The notes: a model not told the origin generated them from the letters alone. Positions 8,529-16,690 are shown, counted from the stretch's first letter. The stretch is 43,315 nt of DNA from SYIM01 sp041182885 (GCA_049423065.1 JBMSQB010000035.1:1-43315), one strand, 5' to 3'. Made by a program: numbers and translations.

Positions 8529-9431
8529 CTAGTCGGTCTCGGCGGGGCTCTGGAGGGAGCTGGGCAGCTCCTGCCAGTTGAGCTTGCCGCGGAGCGTTGC
8601 AAAATAACTGTAGCCTGGCGGGTGCAGAAAACGGGTGGTGAACGGCGCGCGTTCGATGTGAATGCCATCGCCGATCTGCAGATCGGTGAACACCTGCATG
8701 TCGCAGGCCACCCGTGGCTCGCGCCCGCCCACCACGCGCACGACGATGGCAACGTTGTCGGGAAGCGAGATGGGGCGGTTGGACAGCGTTTGCGGCGCAA
8801 CGGGAACCAGCACCAGCCCCTGGAGAAGCGGATGAAGGATGGGGCCATTGGCCGACAGCGCGTAGGCGGTGGAGCCCGTGGGTGTGGCCACGATCAGGCC
8901 GTCCCCGCGCTGGGTGTACATGTATTGGCCGTCGACCTCGACCTGAAGTTCCATCATGCCGCTGCGCGAGGAGCGGCTCACCACCACATCATTGAGGGAC
9001 AACTCGCGCCAGACGGTTTCACCGTTGCGTTGCACCCGCGAGACCAGAAGCGAGCGCTCTTCGGAATAGAACTGGCCATCGAGGATCGTGCCCAGTGCGG
9101 GCCGCCAGCCGGCCAGCGCGATGTCGGTGATGAACCCCAGCCGGCCGTGATTGATGCCGACCACCGGAATGCCGAAGGGCGCGAGCAGTCGCGCCACGCC
9201 CAGCATGGTGCCGTCGCCACCCACTGCGACGGCAAGGTGCGCCTGATGACCGATCTGCTCGGTGGTGAGCACCTGCCAGTTGCCCGGGCCGATTGACGTG
9301 GCGGTGTTCTGGTCAAGGAGGACCTCGATTCCGCGCCCGGAAAGAAACGCTGCGATATCGCGCACCGAGGCGCCGACCGATGGGGTCTGGAATCTGCCGA
9401 CCAGCGCAACTTTGGTGAACGGGGTGCTCAT
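8529..9431 (-). CDS. nadK: NAD kinase
   Basis: A 300-residue cytoplasmic enzyme that phosphorylates NAD to NADP. It shows the NAD-kinase motifs GGDGTML (near residue 72), INHGRLGFITD, and TPTGSTAYALSANGPI in the C-terminal half. The frame is open for more than 900 bases upstream, but that stretch is antisense to hrcA; ATG 9431 begins the family's normal N-terminus. There is no ribosome-binding site, and a -10-like hexamer ends seven bases before the ATG, so the mRNA may be leaderless. It is divergent from hrcA and upstream of recN. Confidence 0.96.
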   Translation of the reverse strand: MSTPFTKVALVGRFQTPSVGASVRDIAAFLSGRGIEVLLDQNTATSIGPGNWQVLTTEQIGHQAHLAVAVGGDGTMLGVARLLAPFGIPVVGINHGRLGFITDIALAGWRPALGTILDGQFYSEERSLLVSRVQRNGETVWRELSLNDVVVSRSSRSGMMELQVEVDGQYMYTQRGDGLIVATPTGSTAYALSANGPILHPLLQGLVLVPVAPQTLSNRPISLPDNVAIVVRVVGGREPRVACDMQVFTDLQIGDGIHIERAPFTTRFLHPPGYSYFATLRGKLNWQELPSSLQSPAETD

Positions 9432-9438
9432 GGCGGCG

Positions 9439-9444
9439 ATTAGA
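9439..9444 (-). promoter_or_regulatory. -10-like element directly upstream of nadK
   Basis: TCTAAT on the minus strand (five of six bases of TATAAT) ends seven bases before the nadK ATG. Transcription from it would begin at or within a base or two of the start codon. No good -35 hexamer was found at 16-18 bases, which lowers confidence. Confidence 0.3.
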
Positions 9445-9471
9445 GCACAAGCACGTTCGGCATGTGGCCAC

Positions 9472-9499
9472 CCGGAACCGCTGCCGGGACTAGTTCCGG
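9472..9499. repeat. inverted repeat in the nadK-hrcA divergent region
   Basis: Perfect 7-bp arms (CCGGAAC 9472-9478, GTTCCGG 9493-9499) are separated by 14 bases, in the 177-base gap between the two divergent genes. It could be an operator. It does not resemble the CIRCE element bound by HrcA. Confidence 0.3.
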
Positions 9500-9573
9500 C
9501 GCGTCGCCCAAGGCTTGCGGAGGAATCGGATATGCGGCAGGCCATGGTTCCCGCGCCGCAACGACGGGTGCGC

Positions 9574-9601
9574 TTGCGTCGCCACGCCTTCCGCCTAAAA
9601 T
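9574..9601 (+). promoter_or_regulatory. candidate promoter for (near-)leaderless hrcA
   Basis: TTGCGT (9574-9579) and TAAAAT (9596-9601) are 16 bases apart. TAAAAT matches the -10 consensus in five of six positions and ends seven bases before the hrcA ATG. The predicted transcript start therefore almost coincides with the start codon, consistent with the absence of a Shine-Dalgarno sequence. Confidence 0.35.
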
Positions 9602-9608
9602 AAGCCGC

Positions 9609-10628
9609 ATGCTTGATAAACGCGCTCAAACACTCCTGAAGGCACTGGTCGAACGCTACATCGCCGATGGCCAGCCAGTAGGGTCGCGCACGTTGTCCAG
9701 GCAGACGGGAATCGACCTGTCGCCCGCCACGATCCGCAACGTGATGGCCGATCTCGAGGAGCTCGGACTGATCCACAGCCCGCACACCTCGGCCGGGCGA
9801 GTGCCCACGCCTCGCGGGTATCGCATCTTCGTCGATACGCTGCTCAAGGTGCAGCCGCTTGAACTGGGTGAAACCGCGCAGATCGAGGGCGGCATTCGCG
9901 CCGACGAGCCGCAACGGGTGTTGAGCACCGCGGCCTCGCTCCTGTCCAGCCTCTCCCATTTTGCGGGCGTGGTGATGACACCGCGGCGCGCCTCGCTGTT
10001 TCGGCAGGTCGAGTTTCTGCGACTCTCCGAGCGCCGCATTCTGCTCATCATCGTCACGCCTGAGGGGGATGTGCAGAATCGCATCCTCGCCACCGAACGC
10101 GACTACTCGCCCGCGCAGCTCATCGAAGCGTCCAATTACCTGAACGCGCACTTTGCAGGACGCGAGCTGGAGGCGATCCGCCTCAACCTCCGCAACGAAC
10201 TGAGTTCGCTTCGCGATGACATCACCAGCCTGATGACCACGGCCATCACCGCGAGCGAGCAGGTGCTGGCCGAAGACAACCAGCCGGTGGTGATCTCCGG
10301 GCAGCGCAATCTTCTTGGGGTGGCCGACCTGTCCGACAGCATGGATCGCCTGCGGCAGCTCTTTGATCTGTTCGATCAACGCACCCGGCTCGTCGAGCTG
10401 CTCGACTCATCGAGTCGCGCCCAGGGTGTGCAGATCTTCATCGGTGGCGAATCGCAGCTGGTCCCCATGGACGAGCTGAGCGTGGTGGTTGCCCCCTACA
10501 GCGTTGACGGCCGAATCGTCGGCACGCTGGGCGTGATCGGACCCACGCGCATGGCCTATGAGCGCGTCATCCCAATTGTTGACATCACCGCAAAGCTAGT
10601 CTCGAGCGCGCTTACGCACCACGTATAG
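9609..10628 (+). CDS. hrcA: heat-inducible transcription repressor HrcA
   Basis: A 339-residue repressor of class I heat-shock genes that normally binds the CIRCE inverted repeat. The N-terminal winged helix starts MLDKRAQTLLKALVERYI and contains the conserved DLSPATIRNVMADLEELG and HTSAGRVPT segments; the C-terminal GAF-like dimerisation region ends in YERVIPIVDITAKL. An upstream in-frame extension to 9462 has no homology features and is not used. It is divergent from nadK, and hemH follows 33 bases downstream on the same strand. No CIRCE element is seen anywhere in the window, so its targets (for example groESL) probably lie elsewhere. Confidence 0.96.
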   Translation: MLDKRAQTLLKALVERYIADGQPVGSRTLSRQTGIDLSPATIRNVMADLEELGLIHSPHTSAGRVPTPRGYRIFVDTLLKVQPLELGETAQIEGGIRADEPQRVLSTAASLLSSLSHFAGVVMTPRRASLFRQVEFLRLSERRILLIIVTPEGDVQNRILATERDYSPAQLIEASNYLNAHFAGRELEAIRLNLRNELSSLRDDITSLMTTAITASEQVLAEDNQPVVISGQRNLLGVADLSDSMDRLRQLFDLFDQRTRLVELLDSSSRAQGVQIFIGGESQLVPMDELSVVVAPYSVDGRIVGTLGVIGPTRMAYERVIPIVDITAKLVSSALTHHV

Positions 10629-10661
10629 TGGCGGCTGTTTCCCAACTTCAGCGGTTTTTTC

Positions 10662-11765
10662 ATGGCCCGGTACAGCGCCGCGAACGCCTTCGACCACTCC
10701 ACGCCCGAGCGCACTGCGGTGCTGCTGGTGCAACTCGGCACGCCCGATGCGCCGGAAACCAGTGCGGTCCGCCGTTATCTTCGTGAATTTCTGTCCGACC
10801 CCAGGGTGGTCGAGATTCCGAAGCTGGTGTGGGCGCTGATCCTGAACGGCATCATCCTCAACGTGCGGCCGGCGCGGTCGGCTGAAAAATACGCCACGAT
10901 CTGGACCGACGAGGGATCACCGCTTGCAGTGCACACGGCCAATCAGGCACGCAGGCTCGGTCAGGCGCTCGAGGCCCGGGGCCATGCAATCGAGGTGGCA
11001 TGGTCCATGCGCTACGGCCGCCCCGCCATTGCCCAGGTGATGCGCGAGATGCGTGAGCGCAATGTCACCCGTCTCCTGGTGTTGCCGCTCTACCCGCAAT
11101 ACGCCGCCTCAACCACGGCAACCGCTTTCGATGCGGTTTTTTCAGAGATGGCGGGATGGCGCAATCAGCCCGAGCTGCGGACGATTCGCAATTTTCACGA
11201 CTACGGTCCCTACATCGAAGCGCTCGCCCGGCACATCGAAGCCTATTGGGCGCGTGAGGGCAAGCCCGACGTACTGGTAATGAGTTTTCACGGCGTACCG
11301 CGGCGGTCGCTGCTGCTGGGAGACCCCTATCACTGCGAGTGCCTGGTCACCGGGCGTCTGCTTGCCGAGCGCCTGCAGCTTGCGCCGGAGCAGTTCCGGG
11401 TCACGTTTCAGTCGCGGTTTGGCAAGGCCGAGTGGCTGCAGCCCTACACCGATCGCACGCTTGAAGAACTGGGCGCAGGAAAAACCGGCCGGGTCGATGT
11501 GGTGTGCCCGGGGTTCGTATCCGATTGCCTTGAAACACTGGAAGAAATCGCCATCGAGGGGCGCGAGACCTTCATCGCGGCCGGGGGGTCCGATTACCGC
11601 TATCTGGGCTGCGTCAACGACTCTGCAGAGTTCATTTCGGCGCTTGCCCGTCTCGTGGAGCGGCATGTCGCGGGCTGGCCCGGCACCGCGGCGGAGCCCG
11701 CCTGCCCCCATGCGGCACTGGCCAGGCGACGTGAGCGCGCCGTGGCACTCGGCGCAGAGCGCTGA
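10662..11765 (+). CDS. hemH: ferrochelatase
   Basis: A 367-residue enzyme that inserts ferrous iron into protoporphyrin IX in the last step of haem synthesis. Visible family features are LLVQLGTPDAPE near the N-terminus, the SFHGVPRR motif with the metal-handling His210, FQSRFG, and the VVCPGFVSDCLETLEEI segment with the acidic metal-site glutamates. Length matches proteobacterial HemH. It sits 33 bases after hrcA and may share its transcript. The 3' part is followed at once by the heat-shock promoter of grpE. Confidence 0.96.
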   Translation: MARYSAANAFDHSTPERTAVLLVQLGTPDAPETSAVRRYLREFLSDPRVVEIPKLVWALILNGIILNVRPARSAEKYATIWTDEGSPLAVHTANQARRLGQALEARGHAIEVAWSMRYGRPAIAQVMREMRERNVTRLLVLPLYPQYAASTTATAFDAVFSEMAGWRNQPELRTIRNFHDYGPYIEALARHIEAYWAREGKPDVLVMSFHGVPRRSLLLGDPYHCECLVTGRLLAERLQLAPEQFRVTFQSRFGKAEWLQPYTDRTLEELGAGKTGRVDVVCPGFVSDCLETLEEIAIEGRETFIAAGGSDYRYLGCVNDSAEFISALARLVERHVAGWPGTAAEPACPHAALARRRERAVALGAER

Positions 11766-11786
11766 GCGTTCTTCCTCGCGGCGGGG

Positions 11787-11814
11787 CTTGAAACGCCGAC
11801 AACAATCCCCATTT
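11787..11814 (+). promoter_or_regulatory. near-consensus sigma-32 (RpoH) heat-shock promoter
   Basis: CTTGAAA (11787-11793), a 13-base spacer, then CCCCATTT (11807-11814) matches the RpoH consensus (CTTGAAA, spacer, CCCCATnT) almost perfectly. It lies 22 bases after the hemH stop and about 90 bases before the grpE ATG, and would drive grpE-dnaK-dnaJ. Confidence 0.85.
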
Positions 11815-11842
11815 CATCGCAGAGGGTTTGGCCCGTCGGCCA

Positions 11843-11867
11843 ACTCAAGCTTCTCACCAGCTTGAGT
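11843..11867. repeat. perfect inverted repeat in the grpE leader
   Basis: Arms ACTCAAGCT (11843-11851) and AGCTTGAGT (11859-11867) pair perfectly over 9 bp with a 7-base loop, about 20 bases downstream of the predicted RpoH transcription start and 37 bases before the grpE ATG. The repeat is in the predicted 5' untranslated RNA. The arms contain ACTC/GAGT but the spacing and sequence do not match CIRCE. Confidence 0.5.
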
Positions 11868-11904
11868 GTTTCGTGGCAAGTCTCTGTTCTTAAAGGTTTT
11901 GTCA

Positions 11905-12549
11905 ATGACGGAATCCGATAAATCCGCCGCGGGTGCAGCGCCGCAGACCGATTCGGCCGCCGCGGGTCCCGCGCAGCAGGCGCACGCGTCGGCAGGTTCG
12001 GCAGGCGCAGCGCCAGGGTCGGCAAGCGCGGCAGGCGCCTCATCCGCCGAGGATTCGGCGGCGGCATCAGCGGGTGCAGCCCCTTCGGCGCTGGAGGCGC
12101 TCGCGCGCGCCCAAGCCGAGGCAATCGAGTTTCGCGACCTCTACCTGCGCGCCAAGGCTGATACCGAAAACATCCGGCGCCGGGGCCAGGAAGACGTGGC
12201 CAAGGCGCACAAGTTTGCGGTCGAGGGCTTCGCGGAAAGCCTGTTGCCGGTTCGGGACAGCCTTGAAATGACGCTCGCCAACACCACCGCCTCGCTGGAA
12301 AGCCTGAAGGAGGGGGTGGATGCCACCCTGCGGCTGCTGGTGTCGGCCTTCGAGCGGGCGCGTGTCACCGAGCTCAACCCCGTGGGGCAGAAATTCGATC
12401 CCAACCGGCATCAGGCCATCTCGATGGTGCCGGCAGCCTCCACCAACCCGCCAGTGGCCGCCAACCACGTGGTGGCGGTGCTGCAGAAAGGCTATCTCAT
12501 CAACGACCGCGTACTGCGACCCGCCATGGTCACGGTTGCGCAAGGCTGA
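11905..12549 (+). CDS. grpE: nucleotide exchange factor GrpE
   Basis: A 214-residue co-chaperone that releases ADP from DnaK. The first 60 residues or so are a low-complexity Ala/Ser/Gly/Gln-rich tail, longer than in many GrpE proteins. Then come the coiled-coil region (EAIEFRDLYLRAKADTENI) and the conserved C-terminal beta domain with NPVGQKFDPNRHQAIS and VLQKGYLINDRVLRPAMV. An upstream in-frame ATG would add 13 residues overlapping the leader hairpin; ATG 11905 is preferred as the usual MTESDK-type start. It lies 118 bases before dnaK under the sigma-32 promoter. Confidence 0.95.
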   Translation: MTESDKSAAGAAPQTDSAAAGPAQQAHASAGSAGAAPGSASAAGASSAEDSAAASAGAAPSALEALARAQAEAIEFRDLYLRAKADTENIRRRGQEDVAKAHKFAVEGFAESLLPVRDSLEMTLANTTASLESLKEGVDATLRLLVSAFERARVTELNPVGQKFDPNRHQAISMVPAASTNPPVAANHVVAVLQKGYLINDRVLRPAMVTVAQG

Positions 12550-12578
12550 GCGCGCCTCTGCAGTCGCGCGCTTCCCGG

Positions 12579-12607
12579 CTTGATTTTGAACGTTCAACCA
12601 CCCATCT
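12579..12607 (+). promoter_or_regulatory. possible second sigma-32 promoter before dnaK, with palindrome
   Basis: CTTGATT (12579-12585), 14 bases, then ACCCATCT (12600-12607) resembles the RpoH consensus with three mismatches. The spacer contains the 12-bp perfect palindrome TTGAACGTTCAA (12586-12597). A transcript from here would serve dnaK-dnaJ without grpE. Confidence 0.3.
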
Positions 12608-12667
12608 GACTCTCTGTCGCCGGCAGGTTGCCGGCCCCTTCACCGATTTCCTGAGGACCTTCTCATC

Positions 12668-14629
12668 ATGGCCAAGATCATCGGCATCGACCTCGGCACC
12701 ACCAACTCCTGCGTTGCCATCATGGAGGGCGGTCAGCCCAAGGTGATTGAAAACTCAGAGGGCGCGCGCACCACGCCATCCATCATCGCCTACATGGAAG
12801 ATGGCGAAATTCTGGTGGGGGCACCGGCCAAGCGCCAGGCGGTCACCAATCCGCGCAACACGCTCTATGCGGTCAAGCGCCTGATCGGCCGAAAGTTCCA
12901 GGAAAAGGAAGTCCAAAAGGACATCGGCCTGATGCCCTACACCATCGCCAAGGCCGACAACGGCGATGCCTGGGTGGAAGTGCGCGACATGAAGCTCGCC
13001 CCGCCGCAGGTATCGGCCGAGGTGCTGCGCAAAATGAAGAAGACCGCCGAGGACTATCTCGGCGAAGAGGTCACCGAAGCTGTGATCACGGTGCCCGCCT
13101 ACTTCAACGACAGCCAGCGCCAGGCGACCAAGGATGCGGGTCGGATCGCGGGCCTTGAGGTCAAGCGGATCATCAACGAGCCCACCGCGGCGGCGCTTGC
13201 GTTCGGTCTCGACAAGGCTGCCGGCAAGGATCGCAAGATTGCGGTGTATGACCTGGGTGGCGGCACGTTCGACGTGTCCATCATCGAAATTGCCGACGTC
13301 GACGGCGAAAAGCAGTTCGAAGTGCTCTCCACCAACGGTGACACCTTCCTGGGTGGCGAGGACTTTGACCAGCGTCTGATCGATTTCATCATTGGCGAAT
13401 TCAAGAAGGACCAGGGCGTTGACCTGGCCAAGGATGTGCTTGCGCTGCAGCGGCTGAAGGAGTCGGCTGAAAAAGCCAAGATCGAGTTGTCCTCCAGTCA
13501 GCAGACCGAGATCAACCTGCCCTACATCACGGCCGACGCCTCGGGTCCCAAGCATCTGAACCTCAAGGTCACGCGCGCCAAGTTCGAGTCGCTGGTGGAG
13601 GAGCTGATCGCCAACACCATCGAGCCCTGCCGCATTGCGCTCAAAGATGCTGGCGTCAGCGCGTCGCAGATCGACGATGTGATTCTGGTGGGTGGCATGA
13701 CGCGCATGCCCAAGGTCCAGGAGAAGGTGAAGGAGTTCTTTGGTCGCGAGCCGCGCAAGGATGTGAACCCCGACGAGGCGGTGGCGGTGGGCGCCGCGGT
13801 GCAGGGTTCGGTGCTGTCGGGCGAGCGCAAGGACGTGCTGCTCCTCGATGTCACGCCGCTGTCGCTCGGCATCGAGACGCTGGGCGGCGTCATGACCAAA
13901 ATGATCCACAAGAACACCACCATCCCGACCAAGTTCTCGCAGGTGTTCTCCACGGCCGATGACAACCAGCCGGCGGTGACCATCAAGGTGTTCCAGGGCG
14001 AGCGTGAAATCGCATCTGGCAACAAATTGCTGGGCGAGTTCAACCTCGAAGGTATTCCGCCCTCGGCGCGTGGCACGCCGCAGATCGAGGTCACCTTCGA
14101 CATCGATGCGAACGGCATCCTGCATGTGTCGGCGCGCGACAAGGCCACCGGCAAGGAAAACAAGATCACCATCAAGGCGAATTCAGGCCTGTCGGAGGCC
14201 GAGATCCAGAAGATGGTGAAGGACGCCGAGGCCAATGCCGAGGATGATCGCAAGCGCGTCGAACTCACCAACGTGCGCAACCAGGCCGACGGTATGGTGC
14301 ATTCGGTGAAGAAGTCGCTTGCCGAGCACGGCGAGAAAATCGACGCCGATGAAAAGGCGAAGATCGAGGCGGCACTGAAAGACACCGAAGAGGCGTTGAA
14401 AACCGACGACAAGGACAAGATCGATGCCGCGAGCCAGGCGCTTGCCACCGCGTCGCAGAAACTGGGCGAACTGATGTACGCTCAGTCCGGTGCTGCAGAT
14501 GCCGCGGCGGGTGCGGCGGGCGCGGCCGGTGGCGCGGGCGCGGGCGCAGCGCCCGGCGGGGCCTCCGAAGCGAAGCGCCCGAAAGATGACGATGTCGTCG
14601 ATGCCGATTTCAAGGAAGTCAAACGCTGA
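12668..14629 (+). CDS. dnaK: chaperone DnaK (Hsp70)
   Basis: A 653-residue ATP-dependent chaperone. The N-terminal nucleotide-binding domain (about 1-385) shows IIGIDLGTTNSC, VYDLGGGTFDVSI and VILVGGMTRMPKVQ; the linker DVLLLDVTPLSLGIETLGG leads into the substrate-binding domain and helical lid. The C-terminal tail is an Ala/Gly-rich linker ending in DDDVVDADFKEVKR, the typical co-chaperone-recruiting end. GAGGA upstream of the ATG is the likely ribosome-binding site. It lies between grpE and dnaJ. Confidence 0.98.
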   Translation: MAKIIGIDLGTTNSCVAIMEGGQPKVIENSEGARTTPSIIAYMEDGEILVGAPAKRQAVTNPRNTLYAVKRLIGRKFQEKEVQKDIGLMPYTIAKADNGDAWVEVRDMKLAPPQVSAEVLRKMKKTAEDYLGEEVTEAVITVPAYFNDSQRQATKDAGRIAGLEVKRIINEPTAAALAFGLDKAAGKDRKIAVYDLGGGTFDVSIIEIADVDGEKQFEVLSTNGDTFLGGEDFDQRLIDFIIGEFKKDQGVDLAKDVLALQRLKESAEKAKIELSSSQQTEINLPYITADASGPKHLNLKVTRAKFESLVEELIANTIEPCRIALKDAGVSASQIDDVILVGGMTRMPKVQEKVKEFFGREPRKDVNPDEAVAVGAAVQGSVLSGERKDVLLLDVTPLSLGIETLGGVMTKMIHKNTTIPTKFSQVFSTADDNQPAVTIKVFQGEREIASGNKLLGEFNLEGIPPSARGTPQIEVTFDIDANGILHVSARDKATGKENKITIKANSGLSEAEIQKMVKDAEANAEDDRKRVELTNVRNQADGMVHSVKKSLAEHGEKIDADEKAKIEAALKDTEEALKTDDKDKIDAASQALATASQKLGELMYAQSGAADAAAGAAGAAGGAGAGAAPGGASEAKRPKDDDVVDADFKEVKR

Positions 14630-14684
14630 TCGGTTCAGGTTGCGGGTAACGGGTCGGCAGACGAGCAGGCGAAGGCTGGGCTGA

Positions 14685-15821
14685 ATGGCAAAACGTGATT
14701 TTTATGAAGTGCTGGGCGTTGCCAAAAACGCCTCGGACGAGGATCTCAAGAAGGCCTATCGCAAGCTCGCGATGAAGTTTCACCCGGACCGCAATCCGGG
14801 TGACAAGACCGCCGAAGAGAAATTCAAGGAGGTCAAGGAAGCCTACGAGATCCTGACCGACGCGAAAAAGCGCGAGGCCTATGACCGCTTCGGCCACGCC
14901 GGCGTCGACCCCAACGCTGCGGGCATGGGTGGGCAGGGCGGTGCAGGCGGCTTTGCCGATGTGTTTGGCGACATTTTCGGCGACATCTTCGGCGGTGGCC
15001 GTGGCGGTGGCGGTGGGGGTGGCGGTGGCCGCAGCAGCGTCTACCGCGGCGCCGATCTGCGCTACGCGATGGAAATTTCGCTCGAGCAGGCGGCAGCGGG
15101 CCATGCCACGGAAATCCGGGTGCCAAGCTGGGAGTCCTGCGACACCTGCAAGGGCACGGGCGCCAAGCCCGGTACGCGCCCCGAAACATGCCGCACCTGT
15201 AACGGCCAGGGCGCCGTGCGCATGCAGCAGGGCTTCTTCTCCATTCAGCAAACCTGCCCCACGTGCCGCGGACAGGGCAAGACCATTCCCGATCCGTGCC
15301 GTGCGTGCGAGGGCGTGGGACGGGTCAAGCGCAACAAAACCCTGGAAGTGAAAATTCCCGCCGGTATCGACGACGGCATGCGGATCCGTTCAGCGGGTAA
15401 CGGCGAGCCCGGCATCAACGGTGGGCCACCGGGCGATCTGTATGTCGAGATCCGTGTGCGCGAACACGAGGTCTTCAAACGCGACGGCGATGACCTGCAT
15501 TGCGAAGTGCCGATCGGCATGGTGACGGCGGCACTCGGCGGCAAGGTGCAGATTCCCACACTGAGTGGCAAAGCCGAGATTGATGTGCCCGACGGCACGC
15601 AGTCCGGGAAACAGTTCCGGCTGCGCGGCAAAGGCATCAAAGGCATTCGCTCGAGCTATCCCGGCGATCTCTACGCGCACCTGGTGGTCGAAACGCCAGT
15701 GCGCCTTACCGACGCCCAGAAAGATCTGCTGCGTCAGCTTGATGCGTCGCTTACCGATCCCAAGCACAACCCCAAGACCCGTGGATGGATGGATCGGGTG
15801 AAAGAGTTCTTTCAGCCGTAG
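14685..15821 (+). CDS. dnaJ: chaperone DnaJ (Hsp40)
   Basis: A 378-residue type I J-protein that stimulates DnaK ATPase and binds unfolded substrates. The J domain (about 1-70) has the HPD motif in MKFHPDRNPGD. A Gly-rich linker with an almost pure glycine run follows (about 100-120). The zinc-binding domain has four CxxCxGxG repeats (CDTCKGTG, CRTCNGQG, CPTCRGQG, CRACEGVG). The C-terminal substrate-binding domain is complete. It starts 55 bases after dnaK and is the last gene of the heat-shock operon. Only a weak 6-bp stem (15832-15851) without a T run follows it. Confidence 0.98.
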   Translation: MAKRDFYEVLGVAKNASDEDLKKAYRKLAMKFHPDRNPGDKTAEEKFKEVKEAYEILTDAKKREAYDRFGHAGVDPNAAGMGGQGGAGGFADVFGDIFGDIFGGGRGGGGGGGGGRSSVYRGADLRYAMEISLEQAAAGHATEIRVPSWESCDTCKGTGAKPGTRPETCRTCNGQGAVRMQQGFFSIQQTCPTCRGQGKTIPDPCRACEGVGRVKRNKTLEVKIPAGIDDGMRIRSAGNGEPGINGGPPGDLYVEIRVREHEVFKRDGDDLHCEVPIGMVTAALGGKVQIPTLSGKAEIDVPDGTQSGKQFRLRGKGIKGIRSSYPGDLYAHLVVETPVRLTDAQKDLLRQLDASLTDPKHNPKTRGWMDRVKEFFQP

Positions 15822-15918
15822 CGGCAGGCTCCGCGGGCAGGACCACCCGCGCGGCGTTGCCTGGGCGATGGATCAGGGAGAAGGCGGCAGGGAGCGCTTG
15901 CGGGAGGAATTTATAAAC

Positions 15919-15933
15919 TGTACAGTCCGTACA
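15919..15933. promoter_or_regulatory. palindromic operator-like site of the toxin-antitoxin pair
   Basis: TGTAC and GTACA arms are separated by five bases, beside TATAAA (15912-15917) and eight bases before the antitoxin ribosome-binding site GAGGA (15941-15945). Phd-type antitoxins usually repress their own promoter through such short palindromes, so this is the probable autoregulatory operator. Confidence 0.45.
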
Positions 15934-15950
15934 TAAACTTGAGGAATGAT

Positions 15951-16220
15951 ATGGTTTCCCGAGTTCGTTACGGGCTTGAACAGGCGCGCGCCCGGTTGCC
16001 TTTGCTGGTGTCCGAGGCAGCCTCGGGCACCTCATCGATCATCACCCGTCACGGAAAACCCTGTGCGGCCGTCGTCCCGCTGGATACGCTTGAGCAGCTC
16101 GCCCTGTTGAAGCGTCGCGCCCAGGGAATCACGGCGCTGCGCGGCACAGGTCACGGGCTCTGGGGTCGGGATTCTGCAGCCGCGGTCCGGGCGCTTCGGG
16201 GTGAGTGGGATTCAGAGTAG
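15951..16220 (+). CDS. type II antitoxin, Phd/YefM family
   Basis: An 89-residue protein with the Phd/YefM pattern: RVRYGLEQARARLPLLVSEA, then ITRHGKPCAAVVPLDTLEQL. The N-terminal half would bind DNA and the C-terminal half, rich in Arg and Trp, would wrap the toxin. The start ATG is set by GAGGA with a five-base spacer; a TTG four codons upstream overlaps that site. Its stop overlaps the GTG of the PIN toxin gene. It lies just after the heat-shock operon and opens the accessory part of the window. Confidence 0.85.
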   Translation: MVSRVRYGLEQARARLPLLVSEAASGTSSIITRHGKPCAAVVPLDTLEQLALLKRRAQGITALRGTGHGLWGRDSAAAVRALRGEWDSE

Positions 16221-16690
16221 TGACCGCCCGACGCGGGACGAAGGCACAGCCCGATTCCGTTCCGGGCATGACCTGGGGAGGGCTGCCAACGGGTAGCCGG
16301 GTCCTGGTCGATACTGCGCCGTTCATCTATCTCCTCGAGTCCCATCCGGTGTTGGCTGATCGCTTTGCGGGTCTGTTCGAGGCGGCAGCCGACGGGGAGC
16401 TCACCATTGCGCTCTCCACCATCACGCTGGCTGAAGTGCTCACTGGCCCCGCCGCTGCCGGCCTGACCGCACTGGGCAAGCGCTACGAACGGGCGCTCTG
16501 CCAGTATGAGGTGGTGCCAATCACCGTGCCGATCGCGGCCTTGGCGGCCCAACTGCGGGTGCAGCATCGGCTGCGGCTTCCGGATGCGCTCCAACTTGCC
16601 TGCGCACTCGAGACCGGCGTGGCAGCGCTCATCACCCATAACCGTGATTTCAAGCGGGTCACGGCGCTGCCAGTCCTGGATGGCGGGTGA
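16220..16690 (+). CDS. PIN-domain toxin (VapC-like ribonuclease)
   Basis: A PIN-domain protein of 156 residues if it starts at the GTG overlapping the antitoxin stop (TAGTG). The acidic active-site set is present: Asp31 in VLVDTAPF, Glu72 in TLAEVL, Asp122 in LPDALQLA and Asp143 in THNRDF. PIN toxins are Mg-dependent RNases that cut tRNA or rRNA; the target here is unknown. An alternative ATG at 16268 would give 140 residues, closer to the family norm, and still keep all four residues; neither start has a clear ribosome-binding site. It ends convergent with the hydroxylase gene. Confidence 0.85.
   Translation: MTARRGTKAQPDSVPGMTWGGLPTGSRVLVDTAPFIYLLESHPVLADRFAGLFEAAADGELTIALSTITLAEVLTGPAAAGLTALGKRYERALCQYEVVPITVPIAALAAQLRVQHRLRLPDALQLACALETGVAALITHNRDFKRVTALPVLDGG

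Noticed and set aside
11741..11775. CIRCE-like element (GGCACTC ... GCTGAGC) at the end of hemH
   Set aside because: Only the left half resembles CIRCE; the right half does not match GAGTGCTAA, and the stretch is coding sequence of hemH.
12755..14125. A 456-codon open frame on the minus strand inside dnaK, and similar long antisense frames at 965-1996, 3160-4497, 8115-9296, 28144-29511 and 41728-43272
   Set aside because: These are mirror frames that stay open because of the GC-rich codon bias of the real genes. Their translations are rich in His, Arg and Gly, show no domain pattern, and each lies opposite a well-recognised gene.
15832..15851. Intrinsic terminator after dnaJ
   Set aside because: The stem is only 6 bp (CGCGGG / CCCGCG) with no T run, which is expected by chance in DNA of this GC content.
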